NCBI GenBank assembly: GCA_017979445.1
Contig: CM030714.1
Location: forward strand, 17,293,892-17,357,891
Length of the DNA stretch: 64,000 nucleotides
Reading direction: 5' to 3'
Source of the DNA: Akebia trifoliata
Lineage: Eukaryota; Streptophyta; Magnoliopsida; Ranunculales; Lardizabalaceae
The translations under genes were made by a program, and so were the position numbers. Position 1 is the stretch's first letter, and every line of letters begins with the position of its first letter. Below the pieces are notes generated by a model that saw only the letters and a program-made list of their open reading frames with translations, was not told the DNA's origin and ran no database searches. This document shows positions 1 to 9,722 of this stretch, piece by piece.

Positions 1-290
1 TAATTTAGAATCTAAATTCGCTCAATTTCGTTACCAGGAACCTTGGATATCATCAATGCAAGTTTAATTTGTAAATTTGGAATTTCTACTGAATGAAGAT
101 TGGGACAGCAATGTTAAAACGTTTTTACAGAATATTCTATTCAGAATTATGTCTAGGAACCTCTTAATAAAATGTAGATCCCATCGAGTAGATAAATATA
201 GAATCTGAATTCACTCGATTTCGTTATTGAGAGCTTTATATATCATCAATGTAAGTTCAGATTGTATTTTTCTAATTCAAAGAAAATCCA
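1..290 (+). repeat. Leader tandem repeat, partial array (about 193-bp unit)
   Basis: At least one and a half units of the repeat that is present four times at 45429-46185 in the opposite orientation. Each unit carries the run of a C-T-CGATTTCGTTA block, an ATATCATCAATG block and a block around ACGTTTTTACAGAATATTCT. The array continues off the left edge. Confidence 0.7.
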
Positions 291-696
291 AATTTATCTA
301 GTGTTAACATAGTTAATGTTCCTGAGAGTAAGCTCATTTGGCACTAGGATCTTTCTCTTTGATTTTATTTTGGGTTGTGTTTCTAGTTTGTTTTTATAAT
401 TTAAAAAAAAAAAAAGGGTTCATCGCTCCTCATCTCAACAATTATCATTCTATCATCAATGTAACATCTATTGGAATCTCGATTTATTTTGGATCACCCA
501 AAAGTGATTATTAATTGGACCTTAAAAATTATAAAAATGCCATGATCATTAATTGATTTGCCATGATTTTGATTCATATATGTTTTGATGTGCATGCTTT
601 AATCTTGATTTTAATGCTTTGGATATTTATGTTGTATGATCACATTTTCTAATATCCATATTTTAATGGTTTGATCTGACTTATAGGCCCACTTGT

Positions 697-957
697 TTGA
701 AAAAGCCCCGGGCACACCCCACCCTGTTTTGCACACACCACATGCACGTTTACTATTTTGCACACTTACATGTCCTATATAGCCAACGTGGCACTAATGC
801 GTGGCCCGGTCTCTTCGGAGATGCGAAGTCATTCATGAAAACCACAACTCCAATCACGTATCTTAGGGTATATCAAACTGGGGCATCAATACTGTCTGAT
901 CAGGTGATTCTGAGAGGTATATTGATGCACCTAGGCTGGAGCGACCTGAGCCTTTGA
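697..957 (+). CDS. Small leader ORF, 86 codons, function unknown
   Basis: An open frame lying in the sense direction in the 5' leader of an LTR-A element, upstream of where gag should be. The same frame with no stop and the same ends exists at 44729-44989 on the minus strand in the other leader copy; the two peptides differ at 12 of 86 positions. The region is clearly richer in G+C than its surroundings. No domain is recognised. Ogre elements are known to have an ORF before gag, but that ORF is far longer, so homology is not claimed. Most differences between the two copies change the amino acid, which argues against strong selection; it may simply be an open stretch. Confidence 0.25.
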   Translation: MKKPRAHPTLFCTHHMHVYYFAHLHVLYSQRGTNAWPGLFGDAKSFMKTTTPITYLRVYQTGASILSDQVILRGILMHLGWSDLSL

Positions 958-1010
958 CCTATTGTGAGCCACACAGTCACATGTCCCGATTGCCAACAGA
1001 AAACGCCCTC

Positions 1011-1031
1011 GATCCGCGGGGTGCGCGGATC
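1011..1031. promoter_or_regulatory. U5 hairpin of LTR-A
   Basis: Perfect 8-bp inverted repeat GATCCGCG / CGCGGATC around a 5-base loop, 13 bp from the LTR end. The same hairpin is at the matching place in the solo LTR at 29982, in the left LTR at 37050 and, with one changed base, in the LTR at 46409. Role unknown; it would form in the RNA just upstream of the primer site. Confidence 0.6.
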
Positions 1032-1608
1032 CGCTTTTGACCCTTGAGGTTTGGGAGTCGCCACCTAGTTATTGTGGTCTAGGAACCAAATTGACCCTTA
1101 AATGGATAAAAAAGAACTAATCTACTATAGAAATCTGAATCCGGGGATCATGTTACGGGGTTGGAAGGTGTTAGGCACCAACCCTGTCCGGACAATGCCG
1201 GTCTCTACTTATCCCAAATAGATCTACAACGCTAATGATAAACCTAAATTAAAAAAAATAAAAAATAAAAATAAAAAACTTACCTTTGATCTGCAAAAGT
1301 GCTATTCCCTCAGATCTGGTGAAAACGGTTCCTTGTACCGTGTTCCTTACTTCGTTCTATCTACGGATCTGATTTCTGATCTCCGAGGTAATGTATCTCC
1401 TTCTTGGATCTGGGTGCTTCGAATTTATTGTGGATTTTTAGGATATTTTTGAGAGGTTTTTGGATGTTTTTTAGGCTAAAATCGGAGTAGGGGTGTTAGG
1501 GAAGGAGTTGAGGCTCCAAAATTAGGGTTTTGGAGAGGTTGTGGAGGCTTCTTCACCTACTTTTCCTATGATTTTTTCTTTGATACGAAAATAGGGTGTG
1601 GAGGCTCC

Positions 1609-1616
1609 TATTTATA
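1609..1616 (-). promoter_or_regulatory. LTR TATA box
   Basis: TATAAATA read on the minus strand, at the place where all LTR-A copies carry TATAAATAG. It marks the probable U3/R promoter of the element. Confidence 0.6.
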
Positions 1617-1905
1617 AAGTTTTTAGAAGCATTAGGGTTTGATTAGGGTTTCTTTTAGGGTTTCAATTAGGGTTTTGACTTAGTCTTTAGGGTTTTAATT
1701 TAGGGTTTTGACTTTAGTCTTATGAGATTGATTTGATTAGTTTAGATTAGGGTTTTGATTTAGGGTTTTGACCTTGGTCTTATGAGATTGACTTGATTAG
1801 ATTAGGGTTTTGACCTTAGTCTTATGAGATTGACTCGATTAGTTTAGATTAGGGTTTTGATTTAGGGTTTTGACTTTAGTCTTATGAGATTGACTTTAAT
1901 ACTTG
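1615..1905. repeat. TTTAGGG-rich tandem repeat inside the LTR
   Basis: About ten TTAGGGTTT or TTTAGGGTTT words, first closely spaced and then in units of about 60 bp that also hold a CTTATGAGATTGA block. It resembles plant telomere repeats but is irregular and lies inside a solo LTR. Other LTR-A copies have AGAGTTGTGTTTTAG-type repeats here. Confidence 0.6.
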
Positions 1906-2778
1906 ACTCTAGTCTTACTTAATTGACTTTAATTTTGACTTTGGTCTTATTTGATTGATTTTAGTATCTTGACTTTAGTCTTGCTTGGTTGACTTTAAAT
2001 TTTTGTAGAACCCCCTTCTATTATATATTTGATTCTTTGGACCCCCAAATGGATGGGTCCTTAAAGAAATATCTTGCGAACCATCAACAATTTTTCTTGA
2101 AAGCCTGATTGATCAATTTTTTGGTTTAAATTTTATAATTAATTTTATTAATGTTTCACTTTACATTATTTAATGATTTATTTATTAATTTCAAAATTTT
2201 TAATTACTAAAATTGTGAAATTACCATTTTACCCTCGGAGAGGATTTTTTACGTTTTAAGTCATTTTTCAATGTTCCAGGATGTTTTGGAATCAGTTTTT
2301 TGTAAGGAATTCAATGGGAATGTTGGTTTTTGTCATTTATGAAGTTTTTTGTATGAAATGATCGTGAACTTTATGAGGGGTATTTTCGTAATTTTGTCAA
2401 ATTTTGTGAAAATTGGCGAAGTGGTTTACTTGGTTTCGATTTGTTGTTTTATGTGTTTGAGTGGATTTTCCTAAGCGTAATGCAGGCTCTAGGGCTTTTT
2501 TGATGTTAGGGGTATTTTGGTAATTTAATCATTTTTAGTGATTTTTATCGTGAAACTTCTTTTTGGTTTGCAAGATGATGATTTCTATGTTTCTCGGGTC
2601 ATATTTTCCTAGCGTAGCGTGGTTTCTAAGTTTTGTCAGTTCGAGATACCTCATCCGGATTTCTGAAACATATCTGGTAACAAAATAAAGCATTGGAATA
2701 GACATCCATCATTGGGAACCTTTGCGATCGGGTTGACGACTTGATTAATCAGGCGGATGCAAAAATGGGGTGTCTACA

Positions 2779-3225
2779 CCAACGTAGTACTAGTACGTGG
2801 TCGGTTCCCTCGTGGGATGCCAAACCATTTATGAAAGCTACAACTCTTGACTCGTACCCATAGGTATGTAAAAGATAATATAAGTATATCAATTGCACTT
2901 CTTGGTCAAAATTGGTGCCTAAGCGAGATCTTGCCCCACTGTACCCTACTGTACGAGGGGAATAGACTATGTCTATTCTAGACGAGAGGTATTTAAGTGG
3001 GCCTTTACTCAGTATTGTGCGCCACCTCTCAACTGGAGATCAAACTGGCTATTTTTGGCTTCAGAGAAGTGAGTTGAGGTTTTAGATTATCACCTATACG
3101 GTATATCAAACCAAGTCACCACGTATCGAGAGGTATATAGGTGTATTTGGGGAAGGGTGGCTAGATAAAATGCATTGCACGTAGTAAGCTTAGAGTCTAG
3201 AAACCTTCCTTGTAGGTCACGACTT
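2779..3225 (+). other. LTR-A leader, second block
   Basis: Continues the leader after the solo LTR and matches 44280-44700 in reverse. The part from 2779 to about 2870 is a diverged copy of 783-865: both have CCAACGT, a CGTGG block, ATGAAA and a CACAACTC or TACAACTC block, so the leader holds an internal duplication. The ORF antisense to this block is not supported. Confidence 0.6.
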
Positions 3226-3937
3226 GAAGTTATCGTGGGTGTTCCCAGGTTGTTTATTGAATGGAACCTTGTGAATGATGAATGTATGTGAATGATGAAA
3301 TCAGAACGCCTGTGAATGATAAGATCAGAATGCATGTGAATGATGAGATCATAGTGTATGATTGTCCTCAAGGATCAAAAATGTTATTTTTGAAAATTAA
3401 AATGGGTGCACCGACCCAATAAAGAATCCATTCTTTTACAATAATGACCCAGTCCATCCTGATCCAATAATCATGGTGGGCTGGGCCATTTAAATTGAAA
3501 TAGAAATCAAATTTTCAAAGAAGAAAAATGGTTTACGAAGGAAAATTATTTTCTAGAAAAAGCGTTTTCCAGAAAAAGTGTTATTCTCTAGAAAATAATA
3601 TTTTCTAAGAAAAAATATTTTCTAGAAAATATTTTTCATAAGAACAAGATTTTCGAAGAGAAATTTTTTTTCAAATAATAAACTATTTTTCAGAGCAAAA
3701 ATATTTTCCAGAAGAAAATGTTTTCCGAAAGAAAAGAAAATGAAGGAAAAATGATTTACAAAAGATCTATTTTTACATGGAAAATTTTTGAAATATGTTT
3801 TTTACCAAAAATCTATTTTTTGCATGGACCTTGTAAAATTATCAAAATATATTTTTTTTTCTAAAAAGAAAATGATTGCAAAAAATAATCAAAATTGTGA
3901 AAATTGTTATTCAATAAAAACATTATTTTCAAGAGTG
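3226..3937 (+). other. Internal region without gene; TTCTAGAA-type motif cluster
   Basis: No gag was recognised where gag would be expected. The stretch starts with short GTGAATGATGA repeats (3255-3350) and then becomes a run of TTTTC and GAAAA words. Perfect TTCNNGAA palindromes lie at 3551-3558, 3567-3574, 3620-3627 and 3706-3713. The complete element at 37050-48155 has nothing like it. Confidence 0.4.
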
Positions 3938-4644
3938 CAATAAAATTATTTTCCTTCTGAATAATCATTGAATGGATGAATTGTTTAATGGATGAGTACA
4001 CAAAATTCAATAAAATCTCAGGGTTCATTTAAAATGTTATCAAGAGGGTGACACTGAAATTGGTTAAATTCACCTTCAAAAAGGTTTTAAGGGTTATCAT
4101 TGTATCTAAGCTCAATCGTCCATCGTCTAGTTAGGGTTGTAAATCCGGTCAGTTAGAGTAAACGTCAATATCAAGTTAATAGTCAGAAATGACTTCAAAA
4201 TTTCTCAACATCATCTAGTTGTTCTTTGAAGATTATAGTGCTTCAATCCTACTGGTTGTAAGCAATATCTCAGTCCTCAGTCCTAATCAAAGTCGTGTGG
4301 GTACTTGTCTTGAGTTTTCATGAGTCATTTGGGTTAGCTCGAGTCTTTTTTTCCAGCAAGGTCATGTCTTCCTTAGATTGAGTTTACTCTTTCCTATTGA
4401 GTCAAGTTAGTTCGTCGAGTCTATAGAGGTGTCTATCGTCCCTTCTAAATTTGATTGGATAAAAAAAAATTTGAATACCTCGAGTGCATTAACGAATTAA
4501 CTACTAATCTGGCTTCAAGGATAGATTTTTCTCTTGAGCAAGAAGATAAGAGTCGGACTCAAGAAAGCAAAGGTCATTGACCTCGGAATAGAAATAAATT
4601 CCTAAAGAGATTCAAATAGAAACCATCTTATCTCTAGAGGAACA

Positions 4645-5601
4645 CAAGGGGATAATGAATTTTCTCAGAAATTTCAAAAGACTTGTTCGCGTGGGCATAT
4701 GAGGATATATTAGGTGCAAGCTTAGGTGTTATCTTACACGGATTAGATATTGAATTGATAAAATGATGTCAAAGAAGATCTTACAAAATGTATCAGTGCT
4801 AGAATTTTCAACATGGAATAGATACTCTTCTATATCAATGGAATCAAAGAAGATGTTATAAAATGTATCAGCGTTATCCTCACTACATCTTGAGTTGCAA
4901 ATCACATATTATCAGTCGATATGGGGATACCTTTTGAACTGATCTCTGATAATGGGTCGTACTTCAAAGGATAAATCATTACTCTATGTTTAAAATTGAA
5001 GATTCGGAATCACAAATCATCCCCCTACCGTCCTCAGATCAATGGAACGGTTGAAGCAACCAATAAAATATCTCAAAACAATCATCAAGAAAATGTGTCA
5101 ATCACACCGAGAACGGTCAGAGAAGCTGTCATTCACACTGGGGGCATATTATACTTCAATATAGTCTTCCACTGGAGTCATTCCCTATTCTCTAGTGTAT
5201 GATATGGAAGCAGTCTCACCAGTTGAAATGGAAATCCCGTATATCAAGGACTTGATGAAAACAAAATTGTTAGAAACAAACTGAGTCCGACATCAGTACA
5301 AAGAACTGAACCTGACTGAAGAGAATAACCTAAAAATTTTGTACCATATGCAGGCTTATCGAAGAAGGGTTGCCCGCGCGTTTGACAAAGATCAAGGCCC
5401 GTCACTTACAAGTCGGAGATTTGGTACTCAAAGAGAATCAGGCACTTATTTTTGACCTCAGAGGGAAGTTCAAACCTCACTGGGGAGATCTGTTTATCAT
5501 AAAAAATATTACCTAGAAAAGCTGTCAGACTTCAAGACCATAATGAAATAGAACTATCAGAGTCAACCAACTTTGACCAGATCAAGCGGTACTACATTTA
5601 A
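4645..5601 (+). pseudogene. Retrotransposon pol remnant: pre-RT segment joined to integrase (copy 1)
   Basis: Seen: KDLFAWAYEDI is readable at 4677-4709, the segment that in Tat-type polyproteins stands just before reverse transcriptase. Only about 240 bp later comes integrase: DNGSYFKG at 4948-4971 (second catalytic Asp), then HKSSPYRPQ and NGTVEA at 5011-5058 holding the catalytic Glu, then a YGMEAVSPVE block. The frame breaks several times downstream and the tail ends in a DQIKRYYI-stop at 5601. The whole RT and RNase H region and the first integrase Asp are missing. Known: integrase joins the cDNA to the chromosome in the nucleus. This copy cannot encode a working enzyme. Copy 2 (10390-11263) has the same shortened layout, so the deletion predates both insertions. 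Confidence 0.8.
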
Positions 5602-6099
5602 AGAGGCCATCTTTGGTCGAATCAATTTTTTTACTACCTAGTTCAATATCTCATTTCTCAGCCTTTTGCAATCTTTTTCAAAAAATATATATATATACCT
5701 TTTTTCTTTCTCAGCCCAATCACCTAACTCAGGGGAGGGAAAAATTCTGAACTACGTTTTGGTCTGATCCCAAAAATTTGGGGTACGAAGGCAACTTGAG
5801 AAGTTACTTCAGGCTTGACCACATCAAAATAAAAAATAGATTCCTCAACGAAGAAAAAATCTAAAAGGAAAAAATTCAAAAGAAAAAGAAATATCTTCAA
5901 AACAGGGAAGAAAATTCAAAGCAAAATAAAAGAAATGCCACACAAGGGGCATTCGGATTTTTGAGCCTCAAAATCCCTTTCTTTTTATACCCAGTCCTAA
6001 GCTTACCCATGAAAGTCCACTTAAGTACCGTGCGAGAACTCAAGGAAGATAGCAAAGCATGATCAGACAGCAACTCCAGAAGTTCAAAAGGGAAGAAGA
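5602..6099 (+). other. Post-pol region of copy 1
   Basis: Noncoding. Contains the block GGGGTACGAAGGCAACTTG at 5780-5798, a version of the GGTACGTAGGCAACC motif that also follows pol at 11446-11462 and, on the minus strand, at 41271-41287. In Tat/Ogre-type elements this motif commonly marks the end of pol. Confidence 0.55.
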
Positions 6100-6345
6100 A
6101 GAAGAAAAAAAGTCTGCTAAGTTGAAAACCCAAAAAGGGTGGCTTAGGCAAAAATTAAGGCAAGCTCGCAAGGTTGAAAATATGAAAGGACGACCTTGGC
6201 AACAATCAGAGCAAAGAAAAGAGAAAAAATTGTAAGCTCGCTAGATCGAAAACCTAAAAAGGCGATCTAGGCAAAATCTAGGGCATGCTCGCTAGATTGA
6301 AAACCTGAAAAGGCAATCTAGGCAAAACTTAGAGCAATGAAAAAA
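6100..6345 (+). repeat. Tandem repeat, about 65-70-bp unit (3'UTR array I)
   Basis: Units of the type AAGCTCGCTAGATTGAAAAC ... AAAAGGCGATCTAGGCAAAA, about four copies. The same repeat is present at 11770-12000 and, reversed, at 40680-40900, so it belongs to the family and is not peculiar to one copy. Confidence 0.7.
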
Positions 6346-6977
6346 TAAAAGAAAATCTCCGTTGAGTTGAGAAGCTGAAAAGACAGTCCGAGCCAAAACA
6401 TCAGAAGTTCGAATGATCAAGTTTCAATACCCAGTTTGAACCAAATATAGACTCAGTGGATACAAGTATCTCGTCTATGATTGATCTGAAGAGTTTCATA
6501 TCCCTAGGGGAATCGATGGGGAGAAAGAACAAATTCTATGATGAATTTCATAAAGAAATATTTTGTTCTAATTTCTTTGAACCTGACTCAAAATCTTTAA
6601 TATAAAAAGTCAAAATTAAAAGTTAAACCTTTATTGCGCTTATGATAATCAAGGATTTCAAACTTTCATAACAAGGGCACTTCCTTTTTCTAAAGAGTAT
6701 AGTTTCCTCCCTTACACTAAGGGCATTTGTTTTTAAATTATGTTCAATTATCCCTAGAGTAATATTCCCTGTCAAACTAGGGGCATTTTGGTTCTGAAGC
6801 ATGGTCAATTTCAACCCCAAAGGATAAGGTGAACTTTGAATTAAAGGTTACCCTCTTGATAGCAATTTTGAAAACTCCTTAGATTCAAAGAGAGTTAAAA
6901 TGTTTACCGGACCTTCATAAAATCCAACTTTTTATAAATTCAAATGCAAGGTTAATCCCCTATTTGTTCTCTCAAAA
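6346..6977 (+). other. 3'UTR, no gene
   Basis: Noncoding element sequence with several GGGCATTT or GGCATTTG words spaced 50-70 bp apart (6720-6790), which look like another worn repeat. The minus-strand frame here is not conserved. Confidence 0.4.
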
Positions 6978-7654
6978 ATTAGTTCATTACTCTTTCACCC
7001 TGAGCAGGTAGAGTAGAACTTTTCCAAAAAAAATTAGTTCATTACTCTTTCACCCTGGGCAGGTAGAGTAGGACTCCCAAAACATTTAGTTCATTATTCT
7101 TTCACTCCGAGTAGGTAGAGTAGAACTTCCCAAAATAATTAGTTCATTACTCTTTCACCCTGGGTAGGTAGAGTAGGACTTTCAAAAAAAAATTAGTTCA
7201 TTACTCTTTCACCCTAGGCAGGTAGAGTAGGACTCCCAGAAAGCTTAGGTCATTACTCTTTCACTCCGAGTAGGTAGAGTAGAACTTCCCAAAAAAATTA
7301 GTTCATTACTCTTTCACCCTGGGCAGGTAGAGTAGGACTCTCAAAAAGCTTAGTTCATTACTCTTTCACTCTGAGTAGATAGAGTAGAACTTTCCCAAAA
7401 AAAAAATTAGTTCATTACTCTTTCACCCTGGGCAGGTAGAGTAGGACTCTTAAAAAATTAGTTCATTACTCTTTCACTCCGAGTAGGTAGAGTAGAACTT
7501 TCCCAAAAAAATTAGTTCATTACTCTTTCACTATAAGTAGGTAGAGTAGAACTTCCCAAAAAAATTAGTTCATTACTCTTTCACCCTGGGCAGGTAGAGT
7601 AAGCCTCTCAAAAAAAATAAGCTTATTACTCTTTCACCCAGGGTAGGTAGAGTA
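6978..7654 (+). repeat. Tandem repeat, about 52-bp unit, 13 copies (3'UTR array II, copy 1 type)
   Basis: Unit: TTAGTTCATTACTCTTTCAC, then a variable heart, then GGTAGAGTAG and an A-rich spacer. Two main variants exist, CCTGGGCAGG...AGGACT and CTCCGAGTAGG...AGAACT, and they alternate along much of the array, so a dimer was probably amplified. It takes the place held by a 33-bp array in copy 2 and by a 76/105-bp array in the complete element. Confidence 0.9.
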
Positions 7655-7779
7655 TAATATTCAACTTTTTCTCAACTTTTATTCAGATTTGTCTCAAATC
7701 TCATTCAAATTTTCTCAAGTTTTGTTTTACTCAGATTTTACTCAATTTCAAACAATGCACACACTTGCACATTTATTCT

Positions 7780-8023
7780 TTTAGTCAGGGAGAATTCTTT
7801 AAAATTCAAGGATCTGACACTGCCAGTGAGAGCTTGCGCTCAAGGACCTGGCATTTCTTTTAATTCGGGGAGAACTTTACCTTCAAGGATCCGAACACCC
7901 CGACGATTTGCTAAATCAGGCTGTAAAATGAACTGTCACTATCTTTGGCATTCAGATATCACATTATCTATCAAAATAGATTTGCTATCTAGTTTGCTTC
8001 AACCCTCTACCAAAGAAGGGATC
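7780..8023 (+). promoter_or_regulatory. Conserved pre-LTR block and polypurine tract
   Basis: A block of about 240 bp just before the 3' LTR that is kept in all three internal copies (also 14410-14653 and, reversed, 38734-38985), while the arrays beside it are unrelated. It ends in CCAAAGAAGGGATC directly before TGTAGAC; sister copies read CAAAGAGGGGCATC. The purine run is the probable primer for plus-strand DNA synthesis. Confidence 0.75.
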
Positions 8024-9108
8024 TGTAGACACCCCATTTTTGCATCCGCCTAATTAATCAACTCGTCAACTTGATCGCAATGATTCCCAATGATGGATGT
8101 TATTTCCATTGCTTTTTTTGTTACCAGATGTGTTTCAGAAATCCGGATGAGATATCTTGAACTGACAAAACCTTAGAAACCACGCTACGTTAGGAAAATA
8201 CGACTCCCGAAACATAGAAATCATCATCTTGCAGACCCAAAAAGAAGTTTCACGATAAAAATCACTAAAAAATTATCAAATTACCAAAATACCCCTAACA
8301 TCAAAACAACCCTAGTGCCTACATTACGTTTAGAAAAACTCATTTAAACACATAAAATAACAAATCGAAATCAAATAAATCATTCTGCCAATTTTCATAG
8401 AATTTGATAAAATTATGAAAATGCCCCTTATAAAGTTCACAATTATTTCACATAAAAAATTTCATAAATGACACAAACCAATATTTTCATTGAATTCCTT
8501 ACGAAAAATCGATTCTAAAACATCTTAGAACATTAAAAATCGACTTAAAACGTGAAAAATCCTCTCCGGGGGTAAAACGGTAATTTCACAATTTTCATAA
8601 TTAAAATTTTTGAAATTAATAAATAAAATATTAAATAATTAATGTGAAACATTAATGAAATTAATTTAAAATTTTGAACTAAAGAAATCGATCAATCGGG
8701 CTCTCATGAAAAATTGTTGAGGGTTCATGAGATATTTCTTTAAGAACCCCTCCATTTGGGGGTCCAAAGAATTAAAAATATAATAAAGAAGGGTTCTCCA
8801 AAAAATTAAAGTCAATCAAGCAAGACTGAAGTCAAAAATTTAAAGCCAATCAAACAAGACTGAAGTCAAAGATATTAAAAGTCAATCAATTAATACTAAA
8901 GTCAAAATATTAAAAGTCAATCAAATAAGACCAAAAGTCATAATAGAGTTCTAATTAAATAATAACTCAATCTAATAGAGTTCTAACTAAAACACAACTC
9001 CACCTAAAATAATTCTAATTAAAACACAACTCTACCTAAAACAAGTCTAACTAAAACACAACTCTAATTAAACACTAACTCTATTAAAATCAACCCCTAA
9101 AAAAAATC

Positions 9109-9116
9109 TATAAATA
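9109..9116 (+). promoter_or_regulatory. LTR TATA box
   Basis: TATAAATAGGGG at the conserved place, followed by CACCCTATTTTCGTAT as in every LTR-A copy; transcription probably starts shortly after. Confidence 0.65.
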
Positions 9117-9440
9117 GGGGTGCTCACACCCTATTTTCGTATAAAATCATAAACCCTAAGAGAAATAGGTCAAAAAGCCTCCCTAGCCTCCCAGAAACCC
9201 TAATTTTGAAACCCCAACTCCTTACCTAACATTCATACTTCGATTTTAGTTCAAACAACACCTAGAAGTCCTTCAAAAACACGCAGAAACCCATAAACAA
9301 ATTCGAAGAATTCAGATCTAAGAAAGAGATACCTCAACCTGGAGATCTCAGAAATCAGATCCGATGATAGAACGAAGCGAGGAATACTGTACAAGAAGTT
9401 ATTCTATCAGATTTGAGGGAAAAGAAAATCGTTGCATTCG

Positions 9441-9452
9441 AAAAAGGTAAGT
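9441..9452 (+). promoter_or_regulatory. Splice-donor-like site in U5
   Basis: AAAAAGGTAAGT is close to the plant 5' splice-site consensus. The 5' LTR of the complete element has the same site on the minus strand at about 46683-46694, and the solo LTR at 998 has a weaker version. If used, it would give the element an intron starting inside the LTR. Confidence 0.4.
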
Positions 9453-9722
9453 ATTTTTATTTTTTTATTAATTAGGTCTTTTTAGCAATGTAGTTCTACT
9501 TGGGAATTAGTAGAGACCGGTGTTTGCCGGGCGGGGTTGGTGCCTAACACCTTCCAACTCCGTAACGTGATCCTTGGACTTAGTTTCTTATTTTTCGTAG
9601 ATTAGTTTCTTTTGACTTTTAGAGTCAATATTCGGTTCCTAGACCGTAATAAATAGGTGGCGACTCCCAAACCTCAAGGGTCCAAAGCGGATCTGCTCAC
9701 CCCGCGGACGAGGGCGCTTTCA

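Larger units (their letters stand above)
998..2778 (-). mobile_element. Solo LTR of family LTR-A, nested, TSD CCAAC
   Basis: A 1,781-bp LTR whose plus-strand reading opens AGAAAACGCCCTCG (one base off the usual TG) and closes GGGGTGTCTACA. It is flanked by a perfect 5-bp duplication, CCAAC, at 993-997 and 2779-2783. Removing it rejoins the leader exactly as it is found uninterrupted around 44690 (minus strand). It has no internal region, so it most likely arose by recombination between two LTRs. Sense direction is minus, judged from family members whose polypurine tract abuts TGTAGACACC. Its U3 part carries a TTTAGGG-rich repeat not seen in the other copies. Confidence 0.92.
1..9722 (+). mobile_element. 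LTR-A element copy 1 (Tat/Ogre-like Ty3/gypsy), 5' LTR outside window
   Basis: Seen: leader sequence (1-997 and 2784-3225) that is the reverse complement of the leader of the complete element at 37050-48155, then a pol remnant, tandem arrays, a polypurine tract and a 3' LTR (8024-9722). The leader is split by a solo LTR at 998-2778. No gag was found between leader and pol. Known: Tat/Ogre elements have this leader-gag-pol-long 3'UTR order. Inferred: the 5' LTR lies left of the window, and the whole element sits inside copy 2, because sequence right after its 3' LTR (from 9723) matches its own internal sequence from about 3938. The element is defective and could only move if proteins came from elsewhere. 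Confidence 0.8.
8024..9722 (+). mobile_element. 3' LTR of LTR-A copy 1
   Basis: 1,699 bp, from TGTAGACACCCC to GAGGGCGCTTTCA, next to the polypurine tract. It carries TATAAATA at 9109-9116 and a strong splice-donor-like AAAAAG|GTAAGT at 9441-9452. TGGCGACTCC at 9658-9667 resembles the element's own primer site. The five bases after it (GCAAT, 9723-9727) should be the target duplication. Confidence 0.9.

Noticed and set aside
1615..1905. Interstitial telomere
   Set aside because: Irregular spacing, inside a solo LTR with target duplication, and mixed with other words; not a telomere remnant.
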